Positions 44,237 through 52,227 of a stretch of 64,000 nt of DNA are shown one piece after another. Both the position numbers and the translations under genes were made by a program. Below the pieces are notes generated by a model. It ran no database searches and was not told the origin of the DNA. It saw only the letters and a program-made list of their open reading frames with translations. Source of the DNA: CAYFZR01 sp046760505 [NCBI: Candidatus Hydrothermarchaeota archaeon] (lineage in GTDB: Archaea; CAYFZR01); assembly GCA_046760505.1 (NCBI GenBank), contig JBHIEG010000007.1, positions 17,577-81,576 on the forward strand. The letters are read 5' to 3'. How positions within the stretch are numbered: the first letter of the stretch is position 1; each line of letters starts with the position of its first letter.

Positions 44237-45241
44237 ATGTTTGAGCAGTTGAGAGAAGTAATTTTAGAAAAAATTAGACAGGGTATAGATCCCTTGGGAA
44301 AAATAATCGGTCAGGAAGAGGCTAAGGAAGGAATACTAGCAGCTTTGCTTGTAGGACATCATATTCTGATTGAAGGCCCTCCAGGGGTAGGTAAGACCAC
44401 TCTGGCAAAGGAAGTTGCAAAACTTTTGCCACCGATAAAAGTCGTTAAGGGGTGCCCCTATAACTGTGATCCTGAAGAGCCTGTTTGCCCCCTGTGCAAG
44501 CAGAAAAAAGACTTTGAAATCGAGGAAATTGCTGGAATAAAGAGGTTTGTCCGAATTCAGGGTTCTCCAGATCTTACTGCAGAGGATCTTCTCGGAGACA
44601 TTGATCCTCCGATGGCATTCAAGTATGGACCCCAAGACTACAGGGCATTTACTCCCGGAAAACTTCTCAAAGGAAATAGAGGGGTTATATTCTTCGATGA
44701 ACTCAACAGAGTCCCAGAAAAGTTGCAGAATGCTTTACTTCAAGTATTGGAGGAGGGAATAGCTACCATAGGTCCCTACGACGTTGACTATCCCTCCAAT
44801 TTTATAATGATCGCAACCATGAATCCTGCTGAGCACGCTGGAGTGGAAGAACTCTCAGACGTTTTGCTTGATAGGTTTGATATGGTAAGAATGGGGCATC
44901 CTGTTTCCATAGAAGAGGAAAAGAGAATCGTGCTGGAAAACGCCCGTGATATAGGCGTTAAAGTCAAACCTGAGTTGATGGACGAATTACTCAAAATAGT
45001 TAGGGCTACAAGGGAGGATGAAGAAATTTCCCAGGGAGCAAGCGTTAGAGCGAGCATAAGTTTATACGAAAAGGCTCAGGCCAGGGCTCTTATGCATGGA
45101 AGAAGAGAGGTGACCAGAGAAGACATAATGGAAATGGCTCCTTCCGTACTACTTAAACGCATAAAACCCGCTCCAGAATCTCCTTACTTTGAAGATCCCT
45201 TGCCTCTCGTGATAAGGAAGATAGATGAGGTAATGGGCTAA
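44237..45241 (+). CDS. MoxR/NorQ/ChlI-type AAA+ ATPase with four-cysteine insertion
   Basis: 334 residues. Walker A GPPGVGKTT (47-55), Walker B VIFFDELNR (about 148-156), sensor/arginine region DRFDMVRM (about 213-220) and a helical lid. Right after Walker A it has an insertion with C-x3-C-x6-C-x2-C (Cys73, 77, 84, 87), which would bind zinc or another metal; the next protein has the same motif. Known relatives (NorQ, CbbQ, BchI, MoxR) work with a VWA protein to insert metals or remodel enzymes. Its stop is directly followed by the start of the AAA+-VWA gene. TATA and palindrome upstream. Confidence 0.85.
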   Translation: MFEQLREVILEKIRQGIDPLGKIIGQEEAKEGILAALLVGHHILIEGPPGVGKTTLAKEVAKLLPPIKVVKGCPYNCDPEEPVCPLCKQKKDFEIEEIAGIKRFVRIQGSPDLTAEDLLGDIDPPMAFKYGPQDYRAFTPGKLLKGNRGVIFFDELNRVPEKLQNALLQVLEEGIATIGPYDVDYPSNFIMIATMNPAEHAGVEELSDVLLDRFDMVRMGHPVSIEEEKRIVLENARDIGVKVKPELMDELLKIVRATREDEEISQGASVRASISLYEKAQARALMHGRREVTREDIMEMAPSVLLKRIKPAPESPYFEDPLPLVIRKIDEVMG

Positions 45242-47563
45242 ATGGGTATAAGAAAAGATATAAGGAATGTATTGAGGGAAAGAGAAGAAGAATTATTTGA
45301 AGGACTTTACTTGCCAGTGGATTTCAAGGAAGATGTCCTGACTAGTCTTTTCGCTGGGCACAACATAATCCTCGCTGGACCTCCAGGAACAGGAAAGACA
45401 AGTATTGCCTTAAATCTATCAAAAATGCTCCCTGATATTAAAGTAGTTAGAGGCTGTCCAGTTAATTGTCTTTTTGAAAATCCAACATGTCCATTTTGCA
45501 AAAAATTAGGAAAAATGGAGCCAGAGATCATAAAGGGAAGCGAGAGGATGGTGAGAATACAGGGAAGCGCAGAAATGGTTCCTGAAGATCTAATAGGAGA
45601 CTTCGATCCAAAAGTGACTCTTGAAGAGGGCTTCACCTTGGAAGCCTTTCATCCAGGAAAACTCTTTAAAGCCAATAATGGCATATTGATGGTAGATTTC
45701 ATTGATAGAATGCCTGAGAGAGTAATAAATACCCTATTATCTAGCCTCGAGGAAGGATACGCTGTTCCACGGTTAGAAGAATTCTTCAAATTGGATTTTT
45801 TAATTATCGCCACGAGCGGAATTAAAACTCTAGATAGGCTGCCAGATGATTTGATAGATAGATTCGATGTAATAAAAATGGACTACATAGAGACAAAATA
45901 TGAAAAAGAGCTTTTTCTCGAGCGTGCAAAGGGTGTAAAAAAAGACCTCGTGGAGTTATATGCTAAACTAATTGGAGATACTCGTTCTCACTCAGATGTT
46001 CTAAGAGGGGTTAGTACAAGAGGCGGTTTAAGGTTTTTTGAGTTGTTGAGCATACTGCCCACCCTAAATCAAAGGGATGAAATTACCATAGAAGACGTAA
46101 AAAAGGCAATGTACATGACTCTAAGACACAGAATGAAAGTAAAACCTTATACCAAGGCAGAAATCGTTTTAAAAGACATAATGGATGATTTACTTGGTGA
46201 ATATAAAGAGAAAGGACCAATAACAGATGCTGACGTTATCAGTATAATAGAGGAAATAGCCTCTGATCCAAGCCTTCAGAGACCACTTAAGTATGGATTC
46301 TCAGATATTTTACTCAAAAGACTGAGTCAGAGACCTTCTTCTACATTAAGTTTAATTCAGCAGAGAATTGCAAAAGATTTGGAATATAAGGTAAGATTTG
46401 CTCCAGACCAGGCTGAAAAAATGAAGATAACGCAGGATACAGTTTTAGAATTAAGGAAAGAACTCAAAGAAAAAGCACTGGAGATGTTGTTGGATATTCT
46501 GGAAGTAAAAGGAGTTTTGAAGAAAGAAGTACGCGGCTATTCTTTTGGTGCCCAAGCCGCGAATTATTTCTTGGAGATGCTCATGGCGGACTGGACCTAT
46601 TTACCCTCTACTTACTATGGAGAGCACAGCACAGGAGTTAGAGCACCTTATGGCGAGGGAAAGATAGTAGGGACGAGAAAGTACAGATTTGGAGACAGAT
46701 ATCGAGACATAGCCTTTAGAGATACCATAATGCACGCAATAAAGGCAAAAAGAAAAAAGGTTGAGAGTGAGGACATCCAGGTCTATCAAAAAGATGTAAA
46801 ATCGAGAGTAGATATAGTACTCGCAATAGATACATCTGGAACCATGGAACAAGGGAAAAAACTATTCCAAGCTAAAAAGGCTGCAAGCGCCTTATCTCTT
46901 GCTAGCGCAAACTTTGGAGACAGAGTAGGCGTGGTGTCTTTCTCAGAGGATGCAGAAATCGTATGTAGGCTTACTGATAATCCAAACAAGTTAACCAGCG
47001 CGATATTAGATCTTACTGTATTCTCGAGAGGTGCGAGAACAAACATAGGAAGTGCTCTGATAAAATCTAGAGAACTGTTCAGTAAGTATGGGAGATCAAC
47101 TGCTACGAGACACATAGTCCTAATAACAGATGGAGATCCTACAGCTCCTCTTCCTAACCCAAGAGGATATGCTGTAAGGCAAGCAGTCATCTCAGCCAGG
47201 AGAGGCATTACAATATCGGGAGCATGCATTTTGCATGGAACTACTGAGCCGGAGTTTCTAAGAAGACTTACCAAGATTGGGAAGGGAAGAATATACGGTA
47301 TAGCGGAAGAAGCATTACCAGAAACAATACTAAGGGAGCATGCCATTTTAAGGGGTTTAAAAATACCCACAAAAATAGAGGAGCCGATAAAAAAGTCCAT
47401 AATCGATGTTTTAAGTAAAGAAGGACCCGTTACCCTAACTGTGCTTGCTAAAAAGATGGGAGAATCTTTAAGAGATGTTTCTAAAGCGGTAGAAGAATTG
47501 GAAAAAGAAGGATTGGTCTCCCATAAGTTGGTGAAAGACATAAAGGTTTATCACTTAATATAG
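45242..47563 (+). CDS. AAA+ and VWA fusion protein (ChlD/BchD/NorD-like) with winged-helix end
   Basis: 773 residues. Domains: AAA+ (about 25-300) with Walker A GPPGTGKTS (46-54) and Walker B ILMVDFIDR, in which the catalytic Glu after Asp is Phe, so ATP hydrolysis is probably lost as in magnesium-chelatase BchD; the cysteine insertion C-x3-C-x6-C-x2-C (Cys72, 76, 83, 86); a helical, partly acidic middle region; VWA domain (about 520-700) with the complete MIDAS start DTSGT; and a winged-helix-like end (about 705-773). Forms a complex with the preceding ATPase. A chelatase or NorQ/NorD-type maturation role is inferred; no ChlH/CobN-like subunit is in the window. Confidence 0.83.
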   Translation: MGIRKDIRNVLREREEELFEGLYLPVDFKEDVLTSLFAGHNIILAGPPGTGKTSIALNLSKMLPDIKVVRGCPVNCLFENPTCPFCKKLGKMEPEIIKGSERMVRIQGSAEMVPEDLIGDFDPKVTLEEGFTLEAFHPGKLFKANNGILMVDFIDRMPERVINTLLSSLEEGYAVPRLEEFFKLDFLIIATSGIKTLDRLPDDLIDRFDVIKMDYIETKYEKELFLERAKGVKKDLVELYAKLIGDTRSHSDVLRGVSTRGGLRFFELLSILPTLNQRDEITIEDVKKAMYMTLRHRMKVKPYTKAEIVLKDIMDDLLGEYKEKGPITDADVISIIEEIASDPSLQRPLKYGFSDILLKRLSQRPSSTLSLIQQRIAKDLEYKVRFAPDQAEKMKITQDTVLELRKELKEKALEMLLDILEVKGVLKKEVRGYSFGAQAANYFLEMLMADWTYLPSTYYGEHSTGVRAPYGEGKIVGTRKYRFGDRYRDIAFRDTIMHAIKAKRKKVESEDIQVYQKDVKSRVDIVLAIDTSGTMEQGKKLFQAKKAASALSLASANFGDRVGVVSFSEDAEIVCRLTDNPNKLTSAILDLTVFSRGARTNIGSALIKSRELFSKYGRSTATRHIVLITDGDPTAPLPNPRGYAVRQAVISARRGITISGACILHGTTEPEFLRRLTKIGKGRIYGIAEEALPETILREHAILRGLKIPTKIEEPIKKSIIDVLSKEGPVTLTVLAKKMGESLRDVSKAVEELEKEGLVSHKLVKDIKVYHLI

Positions 47564-47579
47564 ATGGAGAAACTAGAAA

Positions 47580-47933
47580 ATGGAAAAAGAAGATCTTAAT
47601 AAACTCCGGAAGATTTTAGATTACCTTGAAAAAGAGACTTTAAGGGGAAGACTGGATAAAATAGATCGCTATAGTCTACAAGAAATGTTAGAAGAGTTTG
47701 AGAAAAAATACTCTGAAAAAGAATTACTAGATGCATTAGAGGAAATAGAAAAGACTCGTATGGAAAGAGTATATCTTGATGTAGGGGAAGAAGAAATTAA
47801 AACGTGTTTTGATTGTTCTTACGCAAAAAGGGCTGGTGGCGTTTGGTATTGTGAAATCGATAAAAGGGGACGTATCATTACTATGGCAGATCTGGCCTAT
47901 GCGGAAAATTGTCCCCATTTCAAGAAAGCATAG
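47580..47933 (+). CDS. Small coiled-coil protein with C-terminal cysteines
   Basis: 117 residues, not recognised. The first 75 are charged and strongly helical, likely a coiled coil (RKILDYLEKETLRGRLDKI and following). The last 45 hold CFDCSYAKRAGGVWYC and a later ENCPHF, four cysteines and a histidine able to bind a metal or cluster. It starts 16 bases after the VWA gene behind GGAGA and is likely the third member of that operon; it could be the client adaptor of the AAA+/VWA pair. Confidence 0.68.
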   Translation: MEKEDLNKLRKILDYLEKETLRGRLDKIDRYSLQEMLEEFEKKYSEKELLDALEEIEKTRMERVYLDVGEEEIKTCFDCSYAKRAGGVWYCEIDKRGRIITMADLAYAENCPHFKKA

Positions 47934-47945
47934 AACACGAGGTCT

Positions 47946-48512
47946 TCAATCTATAGTTTCCAAGAAATATATGCAAGAGTAATCTTTTAATAATTCGACA
48001 ATTTCATTTTCATCCAATTCCTTTTCCTTGATATTTCTTCTTGAAACGAAAATTTCTCCGAATATTGATTTTGACCCAAGTCTTGTGATGTTAACATGTT
48101 TTTCTCCCACTCTTATTTTTTCTCCAAGTCTCTTACTAACGAAGTGATGTACTATACAAAAAGGACTTACTGCGATATCTTCATTTTCTCTGTAGTATTC
48201 GATTAAACTTTCGAAAGAAGGCGGAAACCTACCAAAATTCTCGACATATCTCCACAGAGTTTCCGCGAAGGGGCACGACTCAAAAAGTAAGAGATCTCCC
48301 TTCAAAATTGGAATAACGGTGAAATATGGAATAAAAACTTCTCCCTTTGATATTTTTTCTTTAAATTCATCTAAATCTTTGAATTCTTGTATTTCAACCT
48401 TTTCAAAGAGAGTCATTCCAAGATCTTTTAACCATTCGATCGTATCAGAGAGACTTGACGTGTTTGCCAGTGTTTCGATGTATGTTATGAGAACCATATA
48501 AGGGTATTCCAT
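47946..48512 (-). CDS. Conserved-looking protein of unknown function
   Basis: 188 residues, not recognised. Mixed alpha/beta. A cysteine pair occurs in FESCPFAETLWRYVENFG (about 77-94) and SPFCIVHHFV (about 115-124), the latter with two histidines, which could form a metal site. A ribosome site GGAGTAT lies ahead of the ATG at 48512. Convergent with the coiled-coil gene, alone on its strand apart from the ferredoxin-domain gene upstream (48542-49381), which may share its transcript. Confidence 0.6.
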   Translation of the reverse strand: MEYPYMVLITYIETLANTSSLSDTIEWLKDLGMTLFEKVEIQEFKDLDEFKEKISKGEVFIPYFTVIPILKGDLLLFESCPFAETLWRYVENFGRFPPSFESLIEYYRENEDIAVSPFCIVHHFVSKRLGEKIRVGEKHVNITRLGSKSIFGEIFVSRRNIKEKELDENEIVELLKDYSCIYFLETID

Positions 48513-48541
48513 CCCAATCCCTATACTCCTTTATTTTTTGC

Positions 48542-49381
48542 TTAATTCTTCTTCTCTCCCCTGATACTTACTATCGCCTCTTTGAATGGTATAACCTTGC
48601 CTGAAGATTCCAAAGCGGATTTTACTATGTTAACTAGTCCAAAACAGCATGGGACCTCCATGTGCACGCAGGTAAGAGTGCTGATTTCGTTTTCTTTGAA
48701 TATAGTCGCGAGTTTCTTTTTGTAGTACTCACAATCATCGAGCTTAGGGCAACCTACCAAGAGCACCCTGTCCTTTAGGAAGTCCTCATGAAAGTCTGGA
48801 TAGGCAAATGGAACACAGTCTGCTGCGATAATGAGTTCAGCGCCTTTTAAGTAAGAAGCATTGGTTGGAACCAGCATAATCTGGACAGGCCAGTTTTTTA
48901 GGTGAGAAGCAGATTTAAGCGGTTTTTCTTCTTTTATGCTTCTATCTGGTAACTCTGTTGTCATTGAATCAGAACAGATTGAATGAGATTCACTTTCATG
49001 ATTAAGAGAAATTCCATGTTCTTCAAGATATTTCAGGGCTTCTTGGAGGTATTCATCTGCTCCATGATCCTTAAGATGCTGTAGATGCGCACTTATTGTG
49101 TTTGGACCTTGCTTCACGATATTTTCCATTACCTTTCTTTCGTTGTATGGCTTTGCTTCACGCTCTTCTATTGTAATAGCGCCAAAAGGACAATGACCAA
49201 CACATGCTCCAAGCCCGTCGCATAAAAAATCGCTCAAAAGACGAGCTTTACCATCTATTATCTGCAATGCTCCTTCAGGACAGTTAGGGATGCATTTGCC
49301 ACAGCCATTGCATTTATCCTCATCGATTTTGATTATCTTTCTGAGTGGCATAGTTATCTCTCTTATATTTTTGATTGACAT
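48542..49381 (-). CDS. Iron-sulfur protein with two ferredoxin motifs and a cysteine-rich C-terminal domain
   Basis: 279 residues, or 269 if the ATG at 49351 (MPLRKIIKIDEDKC) is used. Clusters: CNGCGKCIPNCPEGAL (about 24-39) and CDGLGACVGHCPFGAI (about 54-69). A hydrophilic linker with NTISAHLQHLKDHGADEYL follows, then a domain (about 165-275) with LIIAADCVPFAYPDFH, LLVGCPKLDDCEYY and CVHMEVPCCFG, giving more cysteines. Proteins of this layout occur in many anaerobes, often beside hybrid-cluster or nitrosative-stress genes; function not established. The palindromic site at 49391 sits ten bases before the first possible start codon. Confidence 0.75.
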   Translation of the reverse strand: MSIKNIREITMPLRKIIKIDEDKCNGCGKCIPNCPEGALQIIDGKARLLSDFLCDGLGACVGHCPFGAITIEEREAKPYNERKVMENIVKQGPNTISAHLQHLKDHGADEYLQEALKYLEEHGISLNHESESHSICSDSMTTELPDRSIKEEKPLKSASHLKNWPVQIMLVPTNASYLKGAELIIAADCVPFAYPDFHEDFLKDRVLLVGCPKLDDCEYYKKKLATIFKENEISTLTCVHMEVPCCFGLVNIVKSALESSGKVIPFKEAIVSIRGEKKN

Positions 49382-49390
49382 AGTTTCTGG

Positions 49391-49402
49391 CGAACATGTT
49401 AG
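49391..49402. promoter_or_regulatory. Palindromic operator, copy 2 (11 of 12)
   Basis: CGAACATGTTAG in the 59-base divergent region between the iron-sulfur gene (minus) and the 41-residue gene (plus). A TATA-like GTGATATGC at 49411-49419 serves either direction; for the plus gene it would give a leaderless message starting near 49440. Confidence 0.65.
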
Positions 49403-49440
49403 CGAAAAACGTGATATGCAATGAGGCTTTCAAACTAACC

Positions 49441-49566
49441 ATGAGTATGAATAAATGCCTGAACTGCGGCAACACAAGCGAGGAGATCCCTCTAATAAAA
49501 TGTGAGGTAAAGGGCGAGCAGAAGTGGGTATGTGTTAAATGCTTGCCAGTTTTAATTCATGGGTAG
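49441..49566 (+). CDS. 41-residue zinc-ribbon protein
   Basis: Encodes MSMNKCLNCGNTSEEIPLIK and then CEVKGEQKWVCVKC-type sequence, ending at TAG 49564-49566. Two CxxC pairs (CLNC and CVKC) plus one further cysteine make a zinc-ribbon or rubredoxin-like knuckle. It lies between the palindrome and the CGGC-domain gene, whose start overlaps its stop by eight bases, which supports translation. A TATA-like element 22-30 bases ahead of the ATG predicts a leaderless message. Function unknown; too short for most gene finders. Confidence 0.6.
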   Translation: MSMNKCLNCGNTSEEIPLIKCEVKGEQKWVCVKCLPVLIHG

Positions 49567-50101
49567 TCCTATGGAGTGGGAAGAGGAAGCGTTAAAGTTG
49601 TTGGAAAAAGTGCCAGAATTCGCCAGAAGCAAGGCAAAGGAGATAGTAGAGTCCATCGCTTTAGAGAAGGGAAAGGAAAGAATCTCTCTAAAAGATGTGG
49701 AAGATGCTTATAATCTCCAATTCGGAGAGGATTCTAAAAAGATCGCTATAATCCGATGTGATATCATATCTGAGGTCTGTCCGGGAGTTGGCTGCCTTAT
49801 AGCCTATGAAAACAGAAAAGAGTTATTCAAAGATTATGGACCGGATACAAAAATCGTTGGCTTTTTTACGTGTGGAGGGTGTCCGGGAAGGAGGGTATTT
49901 CGTCTTGTCAATACTCTAAAGAGATACGGAATTAATGCGGTGCACATGAGTTCTTGCATGCTGATGGAAGAGCCTTTTACCAAGTGTCCTTACAAAGATG
50001 AGATAAAAAAATCGATAGAAAGCCAAGGAATAGTTGTGATCGAAGGAACTCATCATGAAGTGGGCCAGTATGCTCATGGATCGAGATATCACATGAAATA
50101 A
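49559..50101 (+). CDS. PCP_red and CGGC domain protein
   Basis: 180 residues. The first 52 (WEEEALKLLEKVPEFARSKA and following) match the small PCP_red helical domain known from protochlorophyllide-reductase-related subunits and other redox proteins. The rest has IIRCDIISEVCPGVGC and FFTCGGCPGRR, the CGGC motif of a small cysteine-rich domain thought to bind metal, then SSCMLMEEPFTKCP and a HHEVGQYAHGSRYH histidine-rich end. ATG 49571 is an alternative start. Member of the palindrome-linked group; likely an electron or metal carrier. Confidence 0.72.
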   Translation: MGSPMEWEEEALKLLEKVPEFARSKAKEIVESIALEKGKERISLKDVEDAYNLQFGEDSKKIAIIRCDIISEVCPGVGCLIAYENRKELFKDYGPDTKIVGFFTCGGCPGRRVFRLVNTLKRYGINAVHMSSCMLMEEPFTKCPYKDEIKKSIESQGIVVIEGTHHEVGQYAHGSRYHMK

Positions 50102-50130
50102 AAGAAAAAGAAGCAAAAATCCTAGAAACA

Positions 50131-50142
50131 CGAACATGTTCG
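50131..50142. promoter_or_regulatory. Palindromic operator, copy 3 (perfect)
   Basis: CGAACATGTTCG again, here centred about 33 bases upstream of a TATA-like AATAATAG at 50166-50173, almost the same spacing as at 44155. It precedes the operon 50210-52218. Confidence 0.75.
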
Positions 50143-50209
50143 CGACAAAAAATTTCCTTTTCAAGAATAATAGTTATCGTGAGTAAACAGGCAAATAGGT
50201 GATAATACG

Positions 50210-50395
50210 ATGGAAATCACGGAAAAAATGACGGTTGCCGAAACCATAAGGAGGTATCCAAAGTCAAAGAGCGTGCTCCTCAGACACGGAATATGTGATT
50301 GCTGTGGAGGCAATATCACCATCGAGAGAGCCGCGAGAATAAGAGACTTAAACATCGATGAATTTATGAAAGAATTGAGAGGAGCGATAGAATGA
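50210..50395 (+). CDS. DUF1858 domain protein
   Basis: 61-residue helical protein: MTVAETIRRYPKSKSVLLRH then GICDCCGG, the standard DUF1858 form also found at the N-terminus of ScdA/YtfE-type di-iron repair proteins. The two cysteines next to glycines could ligate a metal or cluster. Its stop overlaps the start of the MIP18-like gene (50392-50395). First gene of the palindrome-controlled operon. Confidence 0.85.
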   Translation: MEITEKMTVAETIRRYPKSKSVLLRHGICDCCGGNITIERAARIRDLNIDEFMKELRGAIE

Positions 50396-50673
50396 ATTTA
50401 GAAGGAAAGATAATCAAAAAATTAAAAGAAATAAAGGATCCACATACCGGAAAAAGTGTTTATGACATGAATATGATAGAAAATTTAGAGGTCAAAGAAG
50501 ATAAAGTAAGATTGAATTTCAGACCCACAAGCCCATTTTGCCCTATTGGAATTCAATTAGCAACTGCCATTAAGAAGGGATTAAAAGAAATTGAGGAGAT
50601 AAAAAGCATAGATCTGAAAGTAGTAGGATATGTTAAGGAGAAAGAAGTTAACGAAATCTTGAAAAAGATATGA
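50392..50673 (+). CDS. MIP18/PaaD-family (DUF59) protein
   Basis: 93 residues: IIKKLKEIKDPHTGKSVYDM, then VKEDKVRLNFRPTSPFCPIG with the single conserved cysteine, and a helical pair. DUF59 proteins assist iron-sulfur cluster assembly or delivery. Coupled by overlap with the DUF1858 gene; supports a metal-centre maturation theme for the operon. Confidence 0.85.
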   Translation: MNLEGKIIKKLKEIKDPHTGKSVYDMNMIENLEVKEDKVRLNFRPTSPFCPIGIQLATAIKKGLKEIEEIKSIDLKVVGYVKEKEVNEILKKI

Positions 50674-50737
50674 TTTCGAATCAACATGAAAGAGCACGCT
50701 GAAGAAATCTTGGAAGTTTTTAAAGGGAGAAAAGATA

Positions 50738-51919
50738 ATGATCAAAAATCTTACCGTAAGATTCTTTTCATGCTCAATTTTTTATCTTTTATTATCGGTT
50801 ACGCTGGGAGTGGCATTAGCCGCGGGATTTTTATCCAGGAATGCAATACCTGCGCACGCGCATCTTGCTTTAATTGGCTGGGTTTCTATCACGATAATTG
50901 GGGCCATGTATCAGTTGGTCCCTACTATACGTGGAACTGAACTTTTTAGCGAGAAGTTAGCGAACTTGCAGTTCTGGATGATAAACATCGGTACGATGGG
51001 TCTTTTTTTGGGGTTATTGCTTGAAAATTTTTGGATGAAAGTATTTTTTGGCTTTTTGTTACTGGTATCGTCTTATATTTTTGCGTATATTATATTTAAG
51101 ACTTTATTTTCAATAAAAGAAAGAATAGAATTGACCTTAAGATTTTTTGGCATCGCAATCCTATACTTTTTGATAGCGATAACATTGGGTTTGCTCATGA
51201 TCGCTAATGTTATACCTAATTTTTTGGGCGCGCATGCGCATCTAGCCCTGATTGGTTGGGTTTCCCTCACGATAATGGGTGCGGAATATCAGATGGTACC
51301 GATGCTTGCCCTAAAAGAACTTTACAGCGAAAAACTATCGAACATACAATTCTGGATGGTTAACTCGGGGGCAATAGGAATTTTCTTTGCTTTTGTAATT
51401 TCTAGCAAAATCTTGATAGGTTTATTTGGTGGTGTATTTTTTATATCTTCACTCATTTTTGCATGGATAATTTATAAAACGCTGACACAAGATAAAAAAA
51501 TGCAGGAAAAGGTGGATATTAGTGTTAAATTCTTCTTAACCGCCATTATCTACTTGTTGATAGCAAGCATTCTTGGACTTTTTTTGCCTTTTGGAATTTT
51601 ATACCTCAAAATCGCCCACGTACATCTAGCCTTGGTTGGGTGGGTATCGCTCACAATAATTGGAGGAATGTACCATATCATGCCCATGCTCGTATGGATG
51701 GAAAAATACGGTGAAAAACTTGGAAAAGAACCTATTCCCATGATAAAAGACATGTACAGTGAGAGGCTGGCAAATTCCATCCTCTGGATGGTTAATGCAG
51801 GTACCATAGGCATGTTTTTCGGTGCAATCTTTGGAAAATTATTTTTGCTATCTGGAATTATAATAGCCTTGGCATCCTATCTCTTTGCCTTTGATATGTT
51901 TAATGTGCTACGGAGATAG
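50738..51919 (+). CDS. Heme-copper-oxidase-like membrane protein made of three 4-helix repeats
   Basis: 393 residues, about 12 transmembrane helices in three repeats of about 126-128 residues. Each repeat has a helix ending in HxHLALxGWVSxTIxG followed by xYxxxP (His40/His42, His166/His168, His294/His296), then SE(K/R)L(A/S)N and a WM(I/V)NxG helix (71-85, 197-211, 341-355). That motif matches helix X of cbb3-type CcoN/NorB-like subunit I, with its heme-ligating HxH, G-W and Y-x3-P. The HH pair of the copper/iron-B site in helix VII is not present. So it probably binds hemes, up to three HxH sites, but may not be a terminal oxidase. The third repeat has a 16-residue insertion before its SERLAN. 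Start ATG 50738 follows GGGAGA. Confidence 0.85.
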   Translation: MIKNLTVRFFSCSIFYLLLSVTLGVALAAGFLSRNAIPAHAHLALIGWVSITIIGAMYQLVPTIRGTELFSEKLANLQFWMINIGTMGLFLGLLLENFWMKVFFGFLLLVSSYIFAYIIFKTLFSIKERIELTLRFFGIAILYFLIAITLGLLMIANVIPNFLGAHAHLALIGWVSLTIMGAEYQMVPMLALKELYSEKLSNIQFWMVNSGAIGIFFAFVISSKILIGLFGGVFFISSLIFAWIIYKTLTQDKKMQEKVDISVKFFLTAIIYLLIASILGLFLPFGILYLKIAHVHLALVGWVSLTIIGGMYHIMPMLVWMEKYGEKLGKEPIPMIKDMYSERLANSILWMVNAGTIGMFFGAIFGKLFLLSGIIIALASYLFAFDMFNVLRR

Positions 51920-51924
51920 ATAAA

Positions 51925-52218
51925 ATGAAGAAGAATACGGGAAAAATTTTGGATATAATCACTTCAAAAGAAGATCACATGAGATTACACAAGACCATTC
52001 AAAATAAAACTAGAAGAAAAATCCTTGAATTTTTAATGGAAAAGGAGAGAACAATAGAAGAATTATTCAAATTAACTGGATTGACCCAGAAAGAATTAGA
52101 CTACCACATAAAAATGTTGAAGTACGGATTGTGCATTGAGGAATTTGAAAGAGAAAATAAAATATACTACAGACCAACGAGAGAAGGAGAGATCGTAATC
52201 GAATTAACAAAAAAATAA
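51925..52218 (+). CDS. ArsR-like winged-helix regulator
   Basis: 97 residues. Winged helix: LHKTIQNKTRRKILEFLMEK, the recognition part EELFKLTGLTQKELDYHIKM (about 48-67), then a wing CIEEFERENKIYYRPT. A single cysteine (about 71). It starts five bases after the repeat-built membrane protein and is in the palindrome-controlled operon, making it the nearest candidate for the factor that binds CGAACATGTTCG; not proven. Confidence 0.78.
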   Translation: MKKNTGKILDIITSKEDHMRLHKTIQNKTRRKILEFLMEKERTIEELFKLTGLTQKELDYHIKMLKYGLCIEEFERENKIYYRPTREGEIVIELTKK

Positions 52219-52227
52219 TTTAAAAAA

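Noticed and set aside
50686-50940. Open frame beginning MKEHAEEILEVFKGRK just before and overlapping the repeat-built membrane gene
   Set aside because: After about 17 plausible residues it runs in another frame through the well-conserved membrane protein; the GGGAGA it contains is the ribosome site of that gene.
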